Origin: DASQZK01 sp963763215
GTDB lineage: Bacteria > Bacteroidota > Bacteroidia > Bacteroidales > GCA-2748055
Length of the DNA: 64,000 bases
Assembly: GCA_963763215.1 (NCBI GenBank)
Contig: CAVXNX010000012.1
Span: 181,281 to 245,280 of the forward strand
Direction: 5' to 3'
Part shown: one piece after another, positions 18,414 through 29,444 of the stretch
Layout of the letters: each line of letters begins with the position of its first letter
Numbering within the stretch: the stretch's first letter is position 1
Program-made: the position numbers and the translations under genes
The notes under the pieces: model-generated
What the model was told of the DNA's origin: nothing
Databases searched by the model: none
Seen by the model: only the letters and a program-made list of their open reading frames with translations

Positions 18414-19292
18414 TCATTCACGGACGAGCTTATACGCCATGATCCTGTTCGCATTAAATGTCGGCACCAACAGCTCATTCATCGAAGGAATATAAGTGAT
18501 GTCGGCGGAATTGATCTTCTCTGACCTGGTGTCCAGCAAGGAAACCTTGTGGTGGTCGGGATAGATGATGTAAATTTCGCCAGCCCAGTCTGAAACCAGC
18601 CAGTAGCCGGGATAACCGGCCCAGGTGATGCCGTCGCCGTTCTGGATATCTCGCGTAACGATGGTGCTCATCTTCGTCCGCATATCAATGCTTTTCAATT
18701 CGCTGTCACCGTCGGAAGCCACCAGCAGGCGGGAGCTGTCGACGTACAGACCGTTGGGATGATTCAATCCTTCGTTAAGCCACTGGCTCAGGCTTCCGTC
18801 ATGGAACTCATAGATGATGCTTGTATCGCTGTCACTGACATAGACGTTGCCCTGACCGTCGGAAGCGGCATCATTGAGCATGGAAGAACCAAAGGCCTTG
18901 TATCGCTGAAGGATGATGCCTTTGTCCATGTCGATCTCCACGAGCTGGTCGATATCGGCGGCATAGAGCCTGTTATGAGCAATCGCCAATCCTTTCGGAC
19001 CTTTAAGACCTTCAACCCATTTGAGATCCAGAATTTTACCATCGGGGCTGATCCTGGAGATAAATCCGTTGCCTTCTCCGGCTCCGCGGTTGATGTTCGA
19101 TACGTAGCACTGGTTCCTGGCACTGTCATAAACGACCGATTCCGGCGTCCTGAACACGGTGTCGGTCATCCAGGTCTGTTCAAGCTTAAAGCTCACCTTG
19201 GAGGAGGATTCATTGTTCATGTTCTTTTTGACCCCCACATTGCAGGAGGCAAGGGTCAACATGGCAAGAAGGAGATGGATCAAGTGTTTCAT
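18414..19292 (-). CDS. SMP-30/NHL-type beta-propeller lipoprotein
   Basis: The intact 292-residue protein has a lipoprotein signal peptide (MLTLASC) followed by repeated beta-propeller blades. Repeats such as FRTPESVVYDSARNQCYVSN, GLKGPKGLAIAHNRLYAAD, GLNHPNGLYVDSSRLLVAS and SADITYIPSMNELLVPTFN are typical of gluconolactonase/SMP-30 or NHL propellers. Members bind metal and hydrolyse sugar lactones or serve only as binding scaffolds; the role here is open. It lies leftward, divergent from the degraded GH31 gene. Confidence 0.82.
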   Translation of the reverse strand: MKHLIHLLLAMLTLASCNVGVKKNMNNESSSKVSFKLEQTWMTDTVFRTPESVVYDSARNQCYVSNINRGAGEGNGFISRISPDGKILDLKWVEGLKGPKGLAIAHNRLYAADIDQLVEIDMDKGIILQRYKAFGSSMLNDAASDGQGNVYVSDSDTSIIYEFHDGSLSQWLNEGLNHPNGLYVDSSRLLVASDGDSELKSIDMRTKMSTIVTRDIQNGDGITWAGYPGYWLVSDWAGEIYIIYPDHHKVSLLDTRSEKINSADITYIPSMNELLVPTFNANRIMAYKLVRE

Positions 19293-19490
19293 GGCGGATT
19301 GTTTTAATGTTATTGCCTATAGAACAACATGTTAAGGCTGATTGTTTGTCCCGTTTCCATTTCCGGGTCAGGGCAACTTTTTGCCCCACCGGTCCTCCAC
19401 GGCAGGAATTCCCTAAAGTACCGGAGTATCTCCCCGCATAGCTGGACAAGGCTACCGGACCGCGATGGTGTGTTTTTCAGCAGAAATTTA

Positions 19491-19498
19491 TACCTTTG
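19491..19498 (+). promoter_or_regulatory. Bacteroidota -7 box (TACCTTTG) before the GH31 locus
   Basis: An exact TAnnTTTG match 45 nt before the lipoprotein-type ATG at 19543. The -33 position holds a T-rich TGTTTTTC, which is a weak match. Confidence 0.5.
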
Positions 19499-19542
19499 GT
19501 TGTTCGTCAAATGAACCTGAAAAATCCATTCAACCCTATACC

Positions 19543-21556
19543 ATGAAGCCATTTCTGAATATTCTCATCCTTCCTCTATTCCTGATTTCCTGCACCGGAA
19601 ATCAGGACATCCGGTTTAACAGTGGTAACCAGGGACTTTCCCTGAGCCTGAACGCGCCATCGTTCAAATCACCTGTTGAACTGATCCCCAAAGCCGACAG
19701 CGGCTTGTTCTTTTTCGACACCCGGGAAGGCAGAACATGGATCAGCACCCGGCCGCAGAAACAGGCTAAGACCGACAGCGGCATGCACTTCACCTGGAAT
19801 AAAAACAGCCGGGCGATCACCCTCGACATTGCAAAGGGTGACGATTATCACCTGGTTTTCCGGGCCGAACCCGCCGACGGTATCCTCGGCTGGGGGATCA
19901 ACGTCAGGCTCACCCCCGATGAATTCATCACGGGTCTTTTTGAGCGGACAGTTGACGGCAAACAGAACAATTCATGGACGGCCGGGATCAGGGAGGCCAT
20001 GAATCTCCGGGGGCAATCGATGGATATGATCATCAAACCCACACTTTCCTTATACTGCCCCTTTTATCTATCCTCCAATAACTACGGGATGTTTGTCGAC
20101 GGCACCTGGCCCGGGCATTACGATATCGGCAAAGAGCAAAAAGATCTTCTCCAGGTCCGGTTCGATGGGCCTTTCCTGTCATTGACCTTTTCACACCGGG
20201 GAAAACATCGCGGCGATCGTCAGGAAACACAGCCTCAACGTCGGTCCCACCTTCCTTCCGCCCAAATGGGCTTTTCTGCCCTGGCGGTGGCGGGATAATC
20301 ATGACAACCGCACCACTTACTACGATGGCACCAAAGTTTCCGCACCCTTCAACAGCATGGTGGTTGAGGATGTCCTGATGATGAAGGCTCTCGACATTCC
20401 CCTTGGGGCTTACTGGGTCAACAGGCCATGGGCGAAGGGTAAATTGTGTACGAGGATTTCGACTGGGATCCGGAACGTTTCCCCCAAGCGGTCAAAATGG
20501 TCGACTGGCTGACACGGCAGGATATCCCGTTTATGCTCTGGATTGCCCCCGGGTGAGCGGTCAGATGAAAGAGGAGGCCAACCGGATGCATTATACCCTC
20601 CCGATGAAGTATGAATATGCCGACACGTCGGAGATCACCCTGCTCGATCTCACCAACCCTGCTGCAGTAACCTGGTGGCAGATGAGGGTCTCGCAAAGGT
20701 GCTTAAGCAGGGCGTACGCGGCTTCAAACTCGACGGTCCGAAGAGATCGTTCCTGAATCCCGCGACCTTCACGCCTACAATGGATGACAACCAGGGAATT
20801 GCGCAATGATACCCGGTATTGTATATCAAAGCGGTCAATGAGATCTGCCAAAAAATCCATCCGGATGACTTCATGACTTCCCGCGTGCCGGCTATACGCA
20901 CAGCTCCAGGTACGGCGGATTCTGGGGAGGTGACATCGCTTCACCACAGGAGGGTTTGCGCACAGCCATCATCGCCAGTGAACGAGCGCCCTGATCGGTT
21001 ATCCGATCTGGGGATCGGATATCGGTGGTTACTGGGGCGGAGACCTCGACCGTGAGGGGCGGCGCGGTGGCTGGCATTCGGGCGTTTCACCCCCCTGATG
21101 GAAGTCGGACCCACCGAGGACCACTCATTCTGGGATATGAAAAAGGCACCGCATTACGACACCACCCTGCTGGCGATCTGGAGAACCTACGCACCCTGCA
21201 CGCGAGGCGGCCGATTATATTTACGCGGCCGCCAGGAAGCCCGCAAAACGGGAATGCCGTTGATCCGTCCGCTCCTTCTGGCCTTTCCTGAACAACCGGA
21301 AGCATGGAGTGACTGGCAAACGTATATGTTCGGACCCGATATCCTCGTTTCGGCCATTGGGAAAAAGGAAGATGAAACAGCACGTCTACCTTCCCGCAAT
21401 AGGCCAAGAATGGATTCGATGCCGGGCATCCTAGCTCGTTGTATAACGGCGGTCAGGATGGTTCATCTTGAAACGCCCCTCCACTAGATTTCCGTCCAAG
21501 TCTTTATCAGGAAAGGCTCAGGAGTGAAACACTGGGTGCATCTCATTGAAATTTAA
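19543..21556 (+). pseudogene. GH31 family glycosidase, multiply frameshifted
   Basis: This encodes a lipoprotein (LFLISCTGN) whose first 220 residues read cleanly and look like a GH31 N-terminal beta domain. The rest is recoverable only by switching frame at least ten times between about 20200 and 21480. Family landmarks survive: FLPWRWRDNHDN, the nucleophile region GFKLD followed by SEEIVPESR (Asp codon at 20732-20734), the acid/base region WGSDIGGYWGGD near 21007-21042, MEVGPTEDHSFW and a C-terminal VQVFIRKGSG. The locus therefore keeps full length (about 670 codons), but frameshift density is several-fold higher than in neighbours. It is either a decaying alpha-glucosidase-like gene or a badly sequenced patch. 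Confidence 0.8.
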
Positions 21557-22330
21557 AGCTCTTCTCTCAAAAAGTGAAGCAGAAACCGGATCTGAAAAAA
21601 TGGAAAAAAGTGGAGAAGTTCTGAGATCTTCTTCGCGCTTTAAAAATTATTTTCCTGTCACTTATCTCTCTGCTCATCGAGGGCTTCGACGAACCTAAGC
21701 CACCACAAAGAAGGAAAAACAGGAACCGCGCAATGGTGGAGGCTCTGAACTTTAATCCTCGTGCAATAAGTTCTGAAAAATAGCTTTGACTATATCATCA
21801 TAAAGATTATGGCCGATCTAAGCATGACATATATATAGAGTTTAATGGTTAGACCTTGTTTTTTTGGTTCCTCCTTGAATCAGAGTTCTTACCCTGAACG
21901 GCGATGGAAACTGACACATCAGTTGGACGTAATCAAAACATCGCCTACTTTTTCATTCTCTCGCCTCTGCTGAATTTTTACGGTAATATCTTGTTTACCC
22001 AATTGGGCCACTGCATCCTGTTCTGGCTGGAGATTGGGCATCACCTGGGATGTGTCATTTACCTGAAGTTCCCAAAGCTGTTCTGTATCATTTGCCTTCT
22101 ATAAACTTTCTATTCTGTTCTTTTGTTTTCAACAGATAAAAAGACTCACACATAACCCCTGTTCCGGCTGCATATGGCGGTGTTTAAAAGCCGGATTTGC
22201 AATCTCTTCTCTTCTCACCTGCACGGTCAGGTTCCCTCAAGATCAGCTACAATGGCGAAAAGCGAATGAATTGTCTCAAAACAGATGAACGCGAAGCATT
22301 CAGTGAACAACGGGAAAAATCCGGATTTTC
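21557..22330. other. 774-bp AT-richer stretch without a recognisable gene
   Basis: No ORF with family similarity was found on either strand; short open stretches (for example at 21904-22104) have no family signature. The base composition is richer in A+T than the flanking genes. It lies between two damaged genes and may be eroded coding sequence. Confidence 0.55.
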
Positions 22331-22735
22331 ATGAGGTCCCGCCCGGTTTGTACAGGGATATCATCGAACATTCCGGCCCGGAAAGTCAGTAAAAACGTTT
22401 TTGTTATCTCCAACAAGACGATGAGAACACTCCAGGACTACGACTGGCCCGGTAATGTCCGGGAACTCGAGAACATCATCGAACGGTCGGTGATCCTCAG
22501 CAAGGGGGTCAGACTTGAAGTTGGAAACTGGTTCCCGAAGAAGGAAAACACTGAAAATCAGAAGACATTCTCCACCCTGCATGAAATGGAACGGGATTAT
22601 ATCGTGAAGGTCCTTCAGAATTCCAAATGGAAGGTGAGCGGAAAAAATGGGGCCGCCGAAATCCTGGGGCTTAAACCCACCACCCTGGAAGCCAGGATGA
22701 AAAAACTCGGTATTGAACGCAGCCGGAATTCCTGA
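22331..22735 (+). pseudogene. C-terminal remnant of a sigma54-dependent (NtrC-type) response regulator
   Basis: Only the end of the AAA+ domain and the Fis-type helix-turn-helix remain. The motif DWPGNVRELENIIERSVIL is diagnostic of NtrC-family activators, and the final segment (AAEILGLKPTTLEARMKKLGI) is the DNA-binding helix-turn-helix. The Walker motifs, GAFTGA loop and receiver domain are missing. The first 25 codons of the open frame are not family sequence; homology begins near RKVSKNVF at about 22378. It cannot activate sigma54 promoters as it stands. Whether a truncated DNA-binding protein is made is unknown. Confidence 0.82.
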
Positions 22736-22921
22736 AATGTTGTGAATCCACGTTATTTTGGGAATTATGGTCTTCAGGATCGGTCGTGTATCCGGAGATA
22801 TTATATCCGTTAACAGCCAGTATAAAAGTGAAATACAATAATCCCCCGGCCTGCACCGTTCCTTTGGCATACGAATTGCCTTACCTGGGCGCGACGAAAA
22901 ATTGACTAACGATGTATAATC

Positions 22922-23239
22922 ATGATCAGTGAGGATACGTTGTTTCATGAAATCATTACCAGGAAAGAAACCGCCCTGGTCCTGGTGAATTCCCGGTGGA
23001 ATGCAGCAGGGGTGATCGCCCTTTCCGGGTTTGCGGAGCTGAAGGAGGAATTCGGTGACCGGATGCGGTTTAACCGGTTGGTCATGGAAGAAACCGTGCG
23101 ATTAAAAGAAACACTGAATCTTGGATATTCGCCATCCTATCTTTTTTTCAAAGAAGGGCAACTGGCGGAAGTACTGAGAGGGCTGCAACCGGCCGATGAA
23201 CTTAAGGCGCATATCTCTCAATTTTTGGGCCAGAGCTGA
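22922..23239 (+). CDS. thioredoxin-fold protein lacking the CxxC motif
   Basis: The 105-residue protein has the thioredoxin pattern: an initial helix, strand ALVLVNSRW, helix GFAELKEEFGDRMRFN, a conserved cis-Pro loop GYSPSYLFFKEG and the C-terminal helix ADELKAHISQFL. In the position of WCGPC it has WNAAG, so it cannot do disulfide chemistry. Such redox-dead thioredoxin folds usually act as binding or sensor proteins. It lies just upstream of a hybrid histidine kinase on the same strand, 45-60 nt away, so a shared transcript is plausible. Confidence 0.75.
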   Translation: MISEDTLFHEIITRKETALVLVNSRWNAAGVIALSGFAELKEEFGDRMRFNRLVMEETVRLKETLNLGYSPSYLFFKEGQLAEVLRGLQPADELKAHISQFLGQS

Positions 23240-23283
23240 GAAGCGGCCCACATAAGATGATTTACTGGAGGTTAACTGTATAT

Positions 23284-26200
23284 ATGGTAGAGAAAAACTG
23301 GAGATTGAACAAGAAGAAGCTGGAAGTGACCGAAGTGAAAGAAAAATATTTCTCAGGAACATCGACTCCAAGAAAATTTTATTCTGCATTGAACCGTGAA
23401 TGCCGGTGGAGTGACATCACCGGCCAGCTTTTTATCCCCGAGGAGCTGATGAAATTCAGGATGATCTTTGAGAAGGCGCATGATGCCATTCTCATTCTCG
23501 AGGGGGAAGGATTATCGATGTGAACCAGAGGGCGCTGGAGATGTTCGGTGTGAAAAATAAAATTGAACTCATCGGACTGACACCGGCGGACCTGTCGCCC
23601 GATGTGCAGCCCGACGGCGAGTCATCGGGTGTCAAGGCTGAAAAATGGATCCGGGCTGCCCGAAAAAATCGCTACCAGCATTTTCCCTGGCAGCACAGGA
23701 GAAAGGACGGGACCCCGCTGGAAACAGAGGTTTCACTGAATGATCTTCCCTGGAATAACCGCCATCTCCAGGCGGCCTTCATCCGTGACCGGACGGAAAT
23801 CGTCAGGATCGAAAAGGAAATCCAGCACCGGCTGGGATATTACAACCTCGTATTAACTTCCCTGCCGGTCATTCTCTATGTGGCCAGGCCTGAACCTCCC
23901 TTCGACAGGGTCTGGATCAGTGACAAAATTGCCGGGATGAGCGGCTTTGGAAAGGAAAGCCTTCTGGATCCATCGTTCTGGCTGTCGCACATCCATCCGG
24001 ATGATCGTGACCGCGTCCTGAAGACCCTGAATATCAACCATCCCAGGGATGTCATGATGATGGAATATCGGTGGCAGCTGGCTGGCGGCAGCTACATCTG
24101 GCTGCGCGACTGGGCGGTCATTAAACGCGATCCGAACGATCAACCCGGTGAAATTCTCGGCGCCCTGCTGGATATCACCGAACAGAAGACCAGGGAGCAC
24201 CAGGTCAGACAGAGCGGAGAATTTCTCGATAGCATTGTCTTGAACATACCTGCCGCTGTCTTTGTCAAACGGGTCGATGATCATAGCTACGTCCGCATCA
24301 ACAAGAGCGGCGAAGAACTTTTCGGCAAAAACGCCGGTGAAATCATCGGGAAGACCGATGCCGAACTTTTTTCTCCCCGGTATGCAAGGTCATTCCTTTC
24401 ATCCGACAAAAGGGCCATAAAAACCGGCGAAACCATTGATATTCCGGAGGAACTCATCATGACCCCCCGTGGTCAGCGGGTGATCCACACCCGTAAAATC
24501 CCGCTTTTCGACAATGAGGGCCAGCCGGAATTCCTGCTCGGGATCTCGATCGATATCACCGAACAACAGGAAGTCACCCGGGCGCTGAAGGAAAGTGAGG
24601 AAAAATACCGGGTCCTGATCGAGACCCTACCGGTGGGGCTCGCCATCACGACCTATGACGGACGTATCATCACCACCAACGAAACGGTCTCACGCATGTT
24701 GGGCTATTCCAGAAGCCAACTGGAACGCATGAATATGGAGGAGATTTACCGTTCACCTTCCTACCGCCGGGAAATGCTTCGCATCCTGAATGAAGAGGGC
24801 CAGGTGGCCAATTTTGAGACCATCCAGGTGAGAAAAGACGGTTCGACGCTGCCGGTGAGTCTGAATGTCATTCCCTACCCGCTTTACAGCGAAGGCGCCC
24901 TTCTGACGGTGATCACCGATATCAGCCTTCAGCGCCGGTCGGAAGAACAGATCAGGCAGCTCTCGGCTTCGGTCGAACAAAGCCCCGCTGCCGTGATGAT
25001 CATGGAACTCAACGGAACGATCACCTATGTGAACCCGAAGTTTGTCGAAATCACTCGATATAGCTTTGCCGAAGCAGTCGGAAACACGCTTTCCCTTCTG
25101 AACCCCGGTGCGAAATCGGCCGGCTTCGACGAAATGTGGAAGTCTCTGAAGGAGGCCAGAACATGGAAGGGCGTCCTTCGCAACCGGAAAAAGGACGGTT
25201 CGGGCTTCTGGGGTGAGATCACCGTGTCGCCCCTAAAGGATAACGAAGGGTCGATCACCCATTTCGTTGCCGTGATGGAAGATATCACATCGAGAAGGAA
25301 AGCGGAACAGGACCTGGTGCAAGCTAAGGAAAAAGCCGAAGAATCCGACCGGCTGAAAACAGCCTTTCTTTCAAACATCTCCCACGAGATCCGGACCCCC
25401 ATGAATGCCATCGTGGGCTTCAGCCAGCTGCTCAAAGAACCGGACCTGCCGGATGATAAGAAGTTGTCATTCATTGAGGTCATCTCAACTAAATCGGATG
25501 AGCTTTTGAAAATCCTCGACGACATCATTGATGTATCCATGATCCAATCGGGACAGATCCTGATTTCCAACTCGGAGTTCAGCCTCAATGATCTTTTCAA
25601 TGAACTTTACCTGACCTTTTCAACCCGGGTCAAACCCTTCATCAGCCTGGCCGAAAGTCTGCCCGGGAGATCAGGATGACATCAGGGTCTTTTCCGACAG
25701 GAAGAGGGTCTGGCAGATCATGGAAAACCTGATCGACAATGCCCTCAAGTACACCGACAAGGGTTCGGTGACTTTCGGTTACAAGCTTCATCCCCAGGGC
25801 GACCGGGTGATCCTGTTCGTGCGCGATACAGGTATCGGCATTGATCCTTCGCGTATTCCGCAGATCTTCAAACCGTTCATGCAGGAAGAGATCATCGACA
25901 AGCAGGCCCGTGGAGGAAAAGGCGTGGGTCTGACCATTACGCGCAAACTGACCGAGATCCCGGGGGGTGAGATCAAGAAATCCCTCAAAGGTGAAGGTGC
26001 TGAATTTTATGTGGGATCCCTCTCAAACCCCTTGAGGAGGAAAAACCTTCCCGGGAAACGTGAAAAGCGGAGGAATGAAAGATGTCAGGTATCCCTGGCA
26101 GAATAAGGTCATCCTTGTCGCCGAGGACGACTTCAGCAATTACCGCTATCTTGAACTCGTACTGCAAAAAACCGGGGCCCGGATCGTCCACAGTGAAAAT

Positions 26201-26464
26201 GGACAGGACGTCCTGGAAAAGGTCGATAACGGGTTCGTTCCCGATATCATCCTGATGGATATCCGTATGCCTGGGATGGACGGCCTCACCGCCACCGGAC
26301 TGCTTCGGGAAAAGAACTATTCGGGCCCTGTCATCGCTCTGACGGCCTATGCCTCCAATGAGGACCGTGACCGGTGCCTTGAGGCAGGCTGCGACGATTA
26401 TCTCTCCAAGCCTGTCGATTCGGGTACACTAATCCGGCACATGGAAAAATACATTTCGGCCTGA
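23284..26464 (+). CDS. multi-PAS hybrid sensor histidine kinase with C-terminal receiver, frameshifted
   Basis: This is one gene of about 1,060 codons broken near 23515, 25670 and 26020. The reconstructed order is five PAS domains (starting at FEKAHDAILIL, YYNLVLTSLPVIL, LDSIVLNIPAAVF, YRVLIETLPVGLA and SASVEQSPAAVM), HisKA with phospho-acceptor His in FLSNISHEIRTPMNA, an HATPase domain (N box ENLIDNALKYTDKG, G1 DTGIGI, G2 GGKGVGL), and a receiver domain with Asp in DIILMDIRMPGMDG and KPVD lysine. There is no clear membrane helix, so it is a cytoplasmic sensor. The start is uncertain: ATG 23284 is used, ATG 23257 is also open. The receiver may instead be a separate gene, but the linker reads through once the slips are fixed. 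Confidence 0.82.
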
Positions 26465-26664
26465 CCCGGTCAGGCCGGTGTTTTGTGTGCTCCCCGCGTC
26501 TACCGGATCTCCTGACGGGCATCCGAACCATTCATTTCCCCGTTGGTTATAAATATAGGACCTGGTTAAACCGAAAAGGGAACGACCCGGCTGATCCTGG
26601 CAACGTATGGGGTTTGATCGCCGGTCGACCCAAAGGTGAATACACGGAAAAAAAGGAGGTCGAA

Positions 26665-27195
26665 ATGAATACAGTAAAGGAATTAACTCAGGTGAATGTT
26701 GAGACACATGCTCTCGGCGAAAACGGGAACTTTCCGAACAATGCCATCCTCCCCGTGCTTATTTACCGGAATGTCCTCCGGTTTGAAGGGGGCGATGCCG
26801 GTTCGGAAGTTGAACAGCTTTTCCACAGTCATGACTGGAGTAATTCATGGCATGACGGGATTTTCCGGTTCCATCATTACCATAGCACAACTCACGAGGT
26901 CCTCGGCATCTACCGCGGGATCTAAAAAGTGATCCTCGGCGGCGAAGGCGGCTTCACCACTGAGCTGGGGAAAGGCGACGTTGTGGTCATCCCTGCCGGG
27001 GTGGCCCATAAAAACCTGGGTTCGTCGGGTGATTTTGCCTGCATCGGAGCCTACCCCGGTGGTGCGGATTACGATATGAATTATGGTAAGGCGGGCGAAA
27101 GGCCCGGAACCGACCAGAGGATAACCCAGGTACCGGTTCCTCCCACGGATCCTGTTTACGGGGACCACGGACCGCTGACTGGACAACTGGAGTAA
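26665..27195 (+). CDS. YjlB-like cupin protein with an in-frame stop codon
   Basis: A protein of about 176 codons begins at ATG 26665 behind a strong AAGGAGG. Cupin features are visible: FHHYHSTTHEVLGIYRG (metal ligands), GGEGGFTTELGKGDVVVIPAGVAHKN and a C-terminal PPTDPVYG. At 26923-26925 a TAA interrupts the frame exactly where the family has a small residue pair before KVILGG, and both sides stay in the same frame. This is therefore a point change or a pair of compensating indels rather than a frameshift. Function of the family is unknown. A normal length would be about 165-180 residues, so only this stop is amiss. Confidence 0.75.
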
Positions 27196-27212
27196 ATAAC
27201 CCATCGACCGGG

Positions 27213-27929
27213 ATGACAGTACTAATCACAGGAACATCATCGGGCATCGGAAATGCCCTGGCGAAGGAATACCTCCGGCAGGGAAATCATGTTTACGGGA
27301 TCAGCCGGTCGCCTTCCCCCGACCTGGCTCCTCAGCCGGGATTTCATTTTCTCCGCCAGGATATCTCCCGGTTCCATGAACTGGGCATGAATCTCGCCAC
27401 CTTTTTGCAAGAGGTCAGCCACCTCGACCTGGTCATCCTGAATGCCGGTATTCTGCCTGAGATCAAGGACCTTGGCGAGACGGGCCTCGAAGAGATCCGC
27501 CGGGTCATGGACATCAATGTTTGGGCGAATAAGGTCATCCTGGATACCCTGTTCGAACCGGGACGGCAGGTCGTCCAGGTCATCGCCATCTCCTCGGGGG
27601 CTGCCGTTAAGGCATCGAGGGGATGGAATGCCTATGCCCTATCGAAAGCCACACTGAACATGCTGATCGGTCTTTACGCGAAGGAACGGCCCGGCACCCA
27701 TTTTACCGCCCTGGCGCCGGGGGTGATCAATACAGGCATGCAGGAATATCTGCGGAATCTGGACGGCGGAGACCGGTTTCCGGTCGTCCGTAAACTGCGG
27801 AAGCTCTATGAAGAATCCAGGATGTCCTCCCCGGAAGAGGCGGCCGCTGACCTCGTCTGGGCGATCCAAAAAGTCAGATCGGTTGAAAGCGGATCTTATG
27901 CCGATATCCGGGACCTCGGTAAAACATAA
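27213..27929 (+). CDS. short-chain dehydrogenase/reductase
   Basis: The intact 238-residue SDR has the cofactor motif TGTSSGIG, the NAG motif (LNAGIL), catalytic Ser in AISSGA and the YALSK pair. There is a PGVINTGM loop after the active site. Classical SDRs reduce or oxidise carbonyl/alcohol groups with NAD(P)H; the substrate is unknown. It follows the cupin gene by 17 nt and precedes MgtC by 23 nt, so the three may form one operon. Confidence 0.9.
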   Translation: MTVLITGTSSGIGNALAKEYLRQGNHVYGISRSPSPDLAPQPGFHFLRQDISRFHELGMNLATFLQEVSHLDLVILNAGILPEIKDLGETGLEEIRRVMDINVWANKVILDTLFEPGRQVVQVIAISSGAAVKASRGWNAYALSKATLNMLIGLYAKERPGTHFTALAPGVINTGMQEYLRNLDGGDRFPVVRKLRKLYEESRMSSPEEAAADLVWAIQKVRSVESGSYADIRDLGKT

Positions 27930-27952
27930 AAACTACCTTTATCTCTCAGATC

Positions 27953-28423
27953 ATGCCGGATTTCAGTGGACAAATGAAGATTTTACTGCATGTGGCCATC
28001 GCCGTGATCCTCTCGGGGATCGTCGGTTATGAGAGGGAAATGTTCGATAAGCCTGCGGGTATACGCACCAACATGATTGTCGGCGGCGCCGTAGCCCTGA
28101 TGGTTTCGCTGGGCGAAGTGATCGTGATGCATTTCCAGTCCGTTGGACTGGCCGGCTATATCCGCACCGATCCCACCCGGGTCATCCAGGCGATCGTCAT
28201 GGGTGTCAGCTTCATCGGCGCCGGCACGGTCCTGCAGATCCAGCAGGAATACCGGATTAAGTTTCTGACAACAGCCGCCACCATATTCTTTTCTTCAGGC
28301 ATCGGCATCGCCGTGGCCCTGGAACAGTATTACCTTGCCGTCGGGGTCACCATCGTCATCCTTATCATCAATTTTTTTGTGGCCTGGATCGGCAAACAGA
28401 TCAAAAGGAAAGACGACCTGTGA
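27953..28423 (+). CDS. MgtC/SapB family membrane protein
   Basis: The 156-residue protein has four or five membrane helices and the family signature GIVGYEREMFDKPAGIRTNM with the conserved Arg and Glu, and later GVSFIGAGTVLQ. It lacks the extended cytosolic C-terminal domain of Salmonella MgtC, ending IGKQIKRKDDL. SapB/MgtC members affect Mg2+ or membrane-potential homeostasis and inhibit F-type ATPase in some bacteria. It is convergent with the PfpI gene, with only 14 nt between stops. Confidence 0.9.
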   Translation: MPDFSGQMKILLHVAIAVILSGIVGYEREMFDKPAGIRTNMIVGGAVALMVSLGEVIVMHFQSVGLAGYIRTDPTRVIQAIVMGVSFIGAGTVLQIQQEYRIKFLTTAATIFFSSGIGIAVALEQYYLAVGVTIVILIINFFVAWIGKQIKRKDDL

Positions 28424-28437
28424 CCGGCCTTAGGGCA

Positions 28438-28998
28438 TCAGGGCAGGTATTCTTTTTCAACTTTCAGTATACCATTCACCTTTTTCATGAAGGATGGGAT
28501 ATCCCCGGGGTTCCGGCTGGTGATCAGATTCCCGTCGACCACAACCGCCTGGTCCACCCATTTGGCCCCGGCATTCATGAGGTCCTTTTTTATGGAATGG
28601 AAGGAGGTCATTGTCCGGTCACGGACAAGGTCAGCCTCGATGAGCATTTGGGGACCATGGCATATGGCGGCGATCAGCTTTCCTGAACGGTTAAAATCCC
28701 GGATAAAATCGACGGCGTCACTGTTTCGCCTCAGCCGGTCGGGATTGATAACCCCGCCCGGAAGGATCAGCATGTCATAATCCCCGGGATCGGCTTCACC
28801 CAGGAGGACATCCACTTTAAAGTCATCGTGCCAGTCGCGGTTGTGCCAGGATTTGATGTGGGATTTCTCCGAGACGATGTGCACTTCGGCGCCTTCGGCC
28901 CTGAGTTCATCCAGCGGTGCCTTGAGTTCAATTTCTTCAAATCCGTCGGTTGCCAGGATGGCAATCTTTCTGTTTTTCAAAAAATGATCATTCATCAT
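28438..28998 (-). CDS. DJ-1/PfpI family protein
   Basis: The protein has about 186 residues. The nucleophile elbow Cys is in AAICHGPQMLIEA, with the DJ-1 acidic residue in FEEIELKAPLDEL and LPGGVINPD in between. PfpI/YhbO-type proteins have been reported as deglycase or chaperone enzymes, still debated, and are induced by general stress. The start is at one of two adjacent ATG codons (28998 or 28995); longer upstream extension to 29196 has no family similarity. Confidence 0.9.
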   Translation of the reverse strand: MMNDHFLKNRKIAILATDGFEEIELKAPLDELRAEGAEVHIVSEKSHIKSWHNRDWHDDFKVDVLLGEADPGDYDMLILPGGVINPDRLRRNSDAVDFIRDFNRSGKLIAAICHGPQMLIEADLVRDRTMTSFHSIKKDLMNAGAKWVDQAVVVDGNLITSRNPGDIPSFMKKVNGILKVEKEYLP

Positions 28999-29444
28999 GG
29001 GTCTGTTTTCTTTATGATTTGTTGTTATCAATGAATAGTGGAAATACCATGCCATGCCGAAGGGAATGATTTCTAAAATCCTCTCCAAATAACGCCCCGG
29101 TGAAGATGAAATTTCAGTGAGTTCCGCTGCCACACATCCGTCACGGGAAGGTCTTCCGGCTGCTGGTGACCGTGCGTTTGGCATTAAACATTCCACCGGT
29201 TCAGCTGTTGTTCATAAACCGTACGTCAATACGGAATTGGCAACGGGACAGGCCAATGGCGAAGTCGTCGTTTTTCGTTTTTTGTGACATGATTTCCACA
29301 GTAGCCGCCAGGGGAAATTTCAGCATTTTAATATTAATCGACTGATAAACAAACAGATATATAAATTCGGATGACCGGGCATCGGGCATGGCATTATTTT
29401 ATCAGACTGGTGAGCGATGCGCCGATCATAAAAAACTGTTACGT

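Noticed and set aside
21904..22104. 66-codon ORF in the empty region
   Set aside because: It has no family pattern and lies in an AT-rich region between damaged genes; chance is likely.
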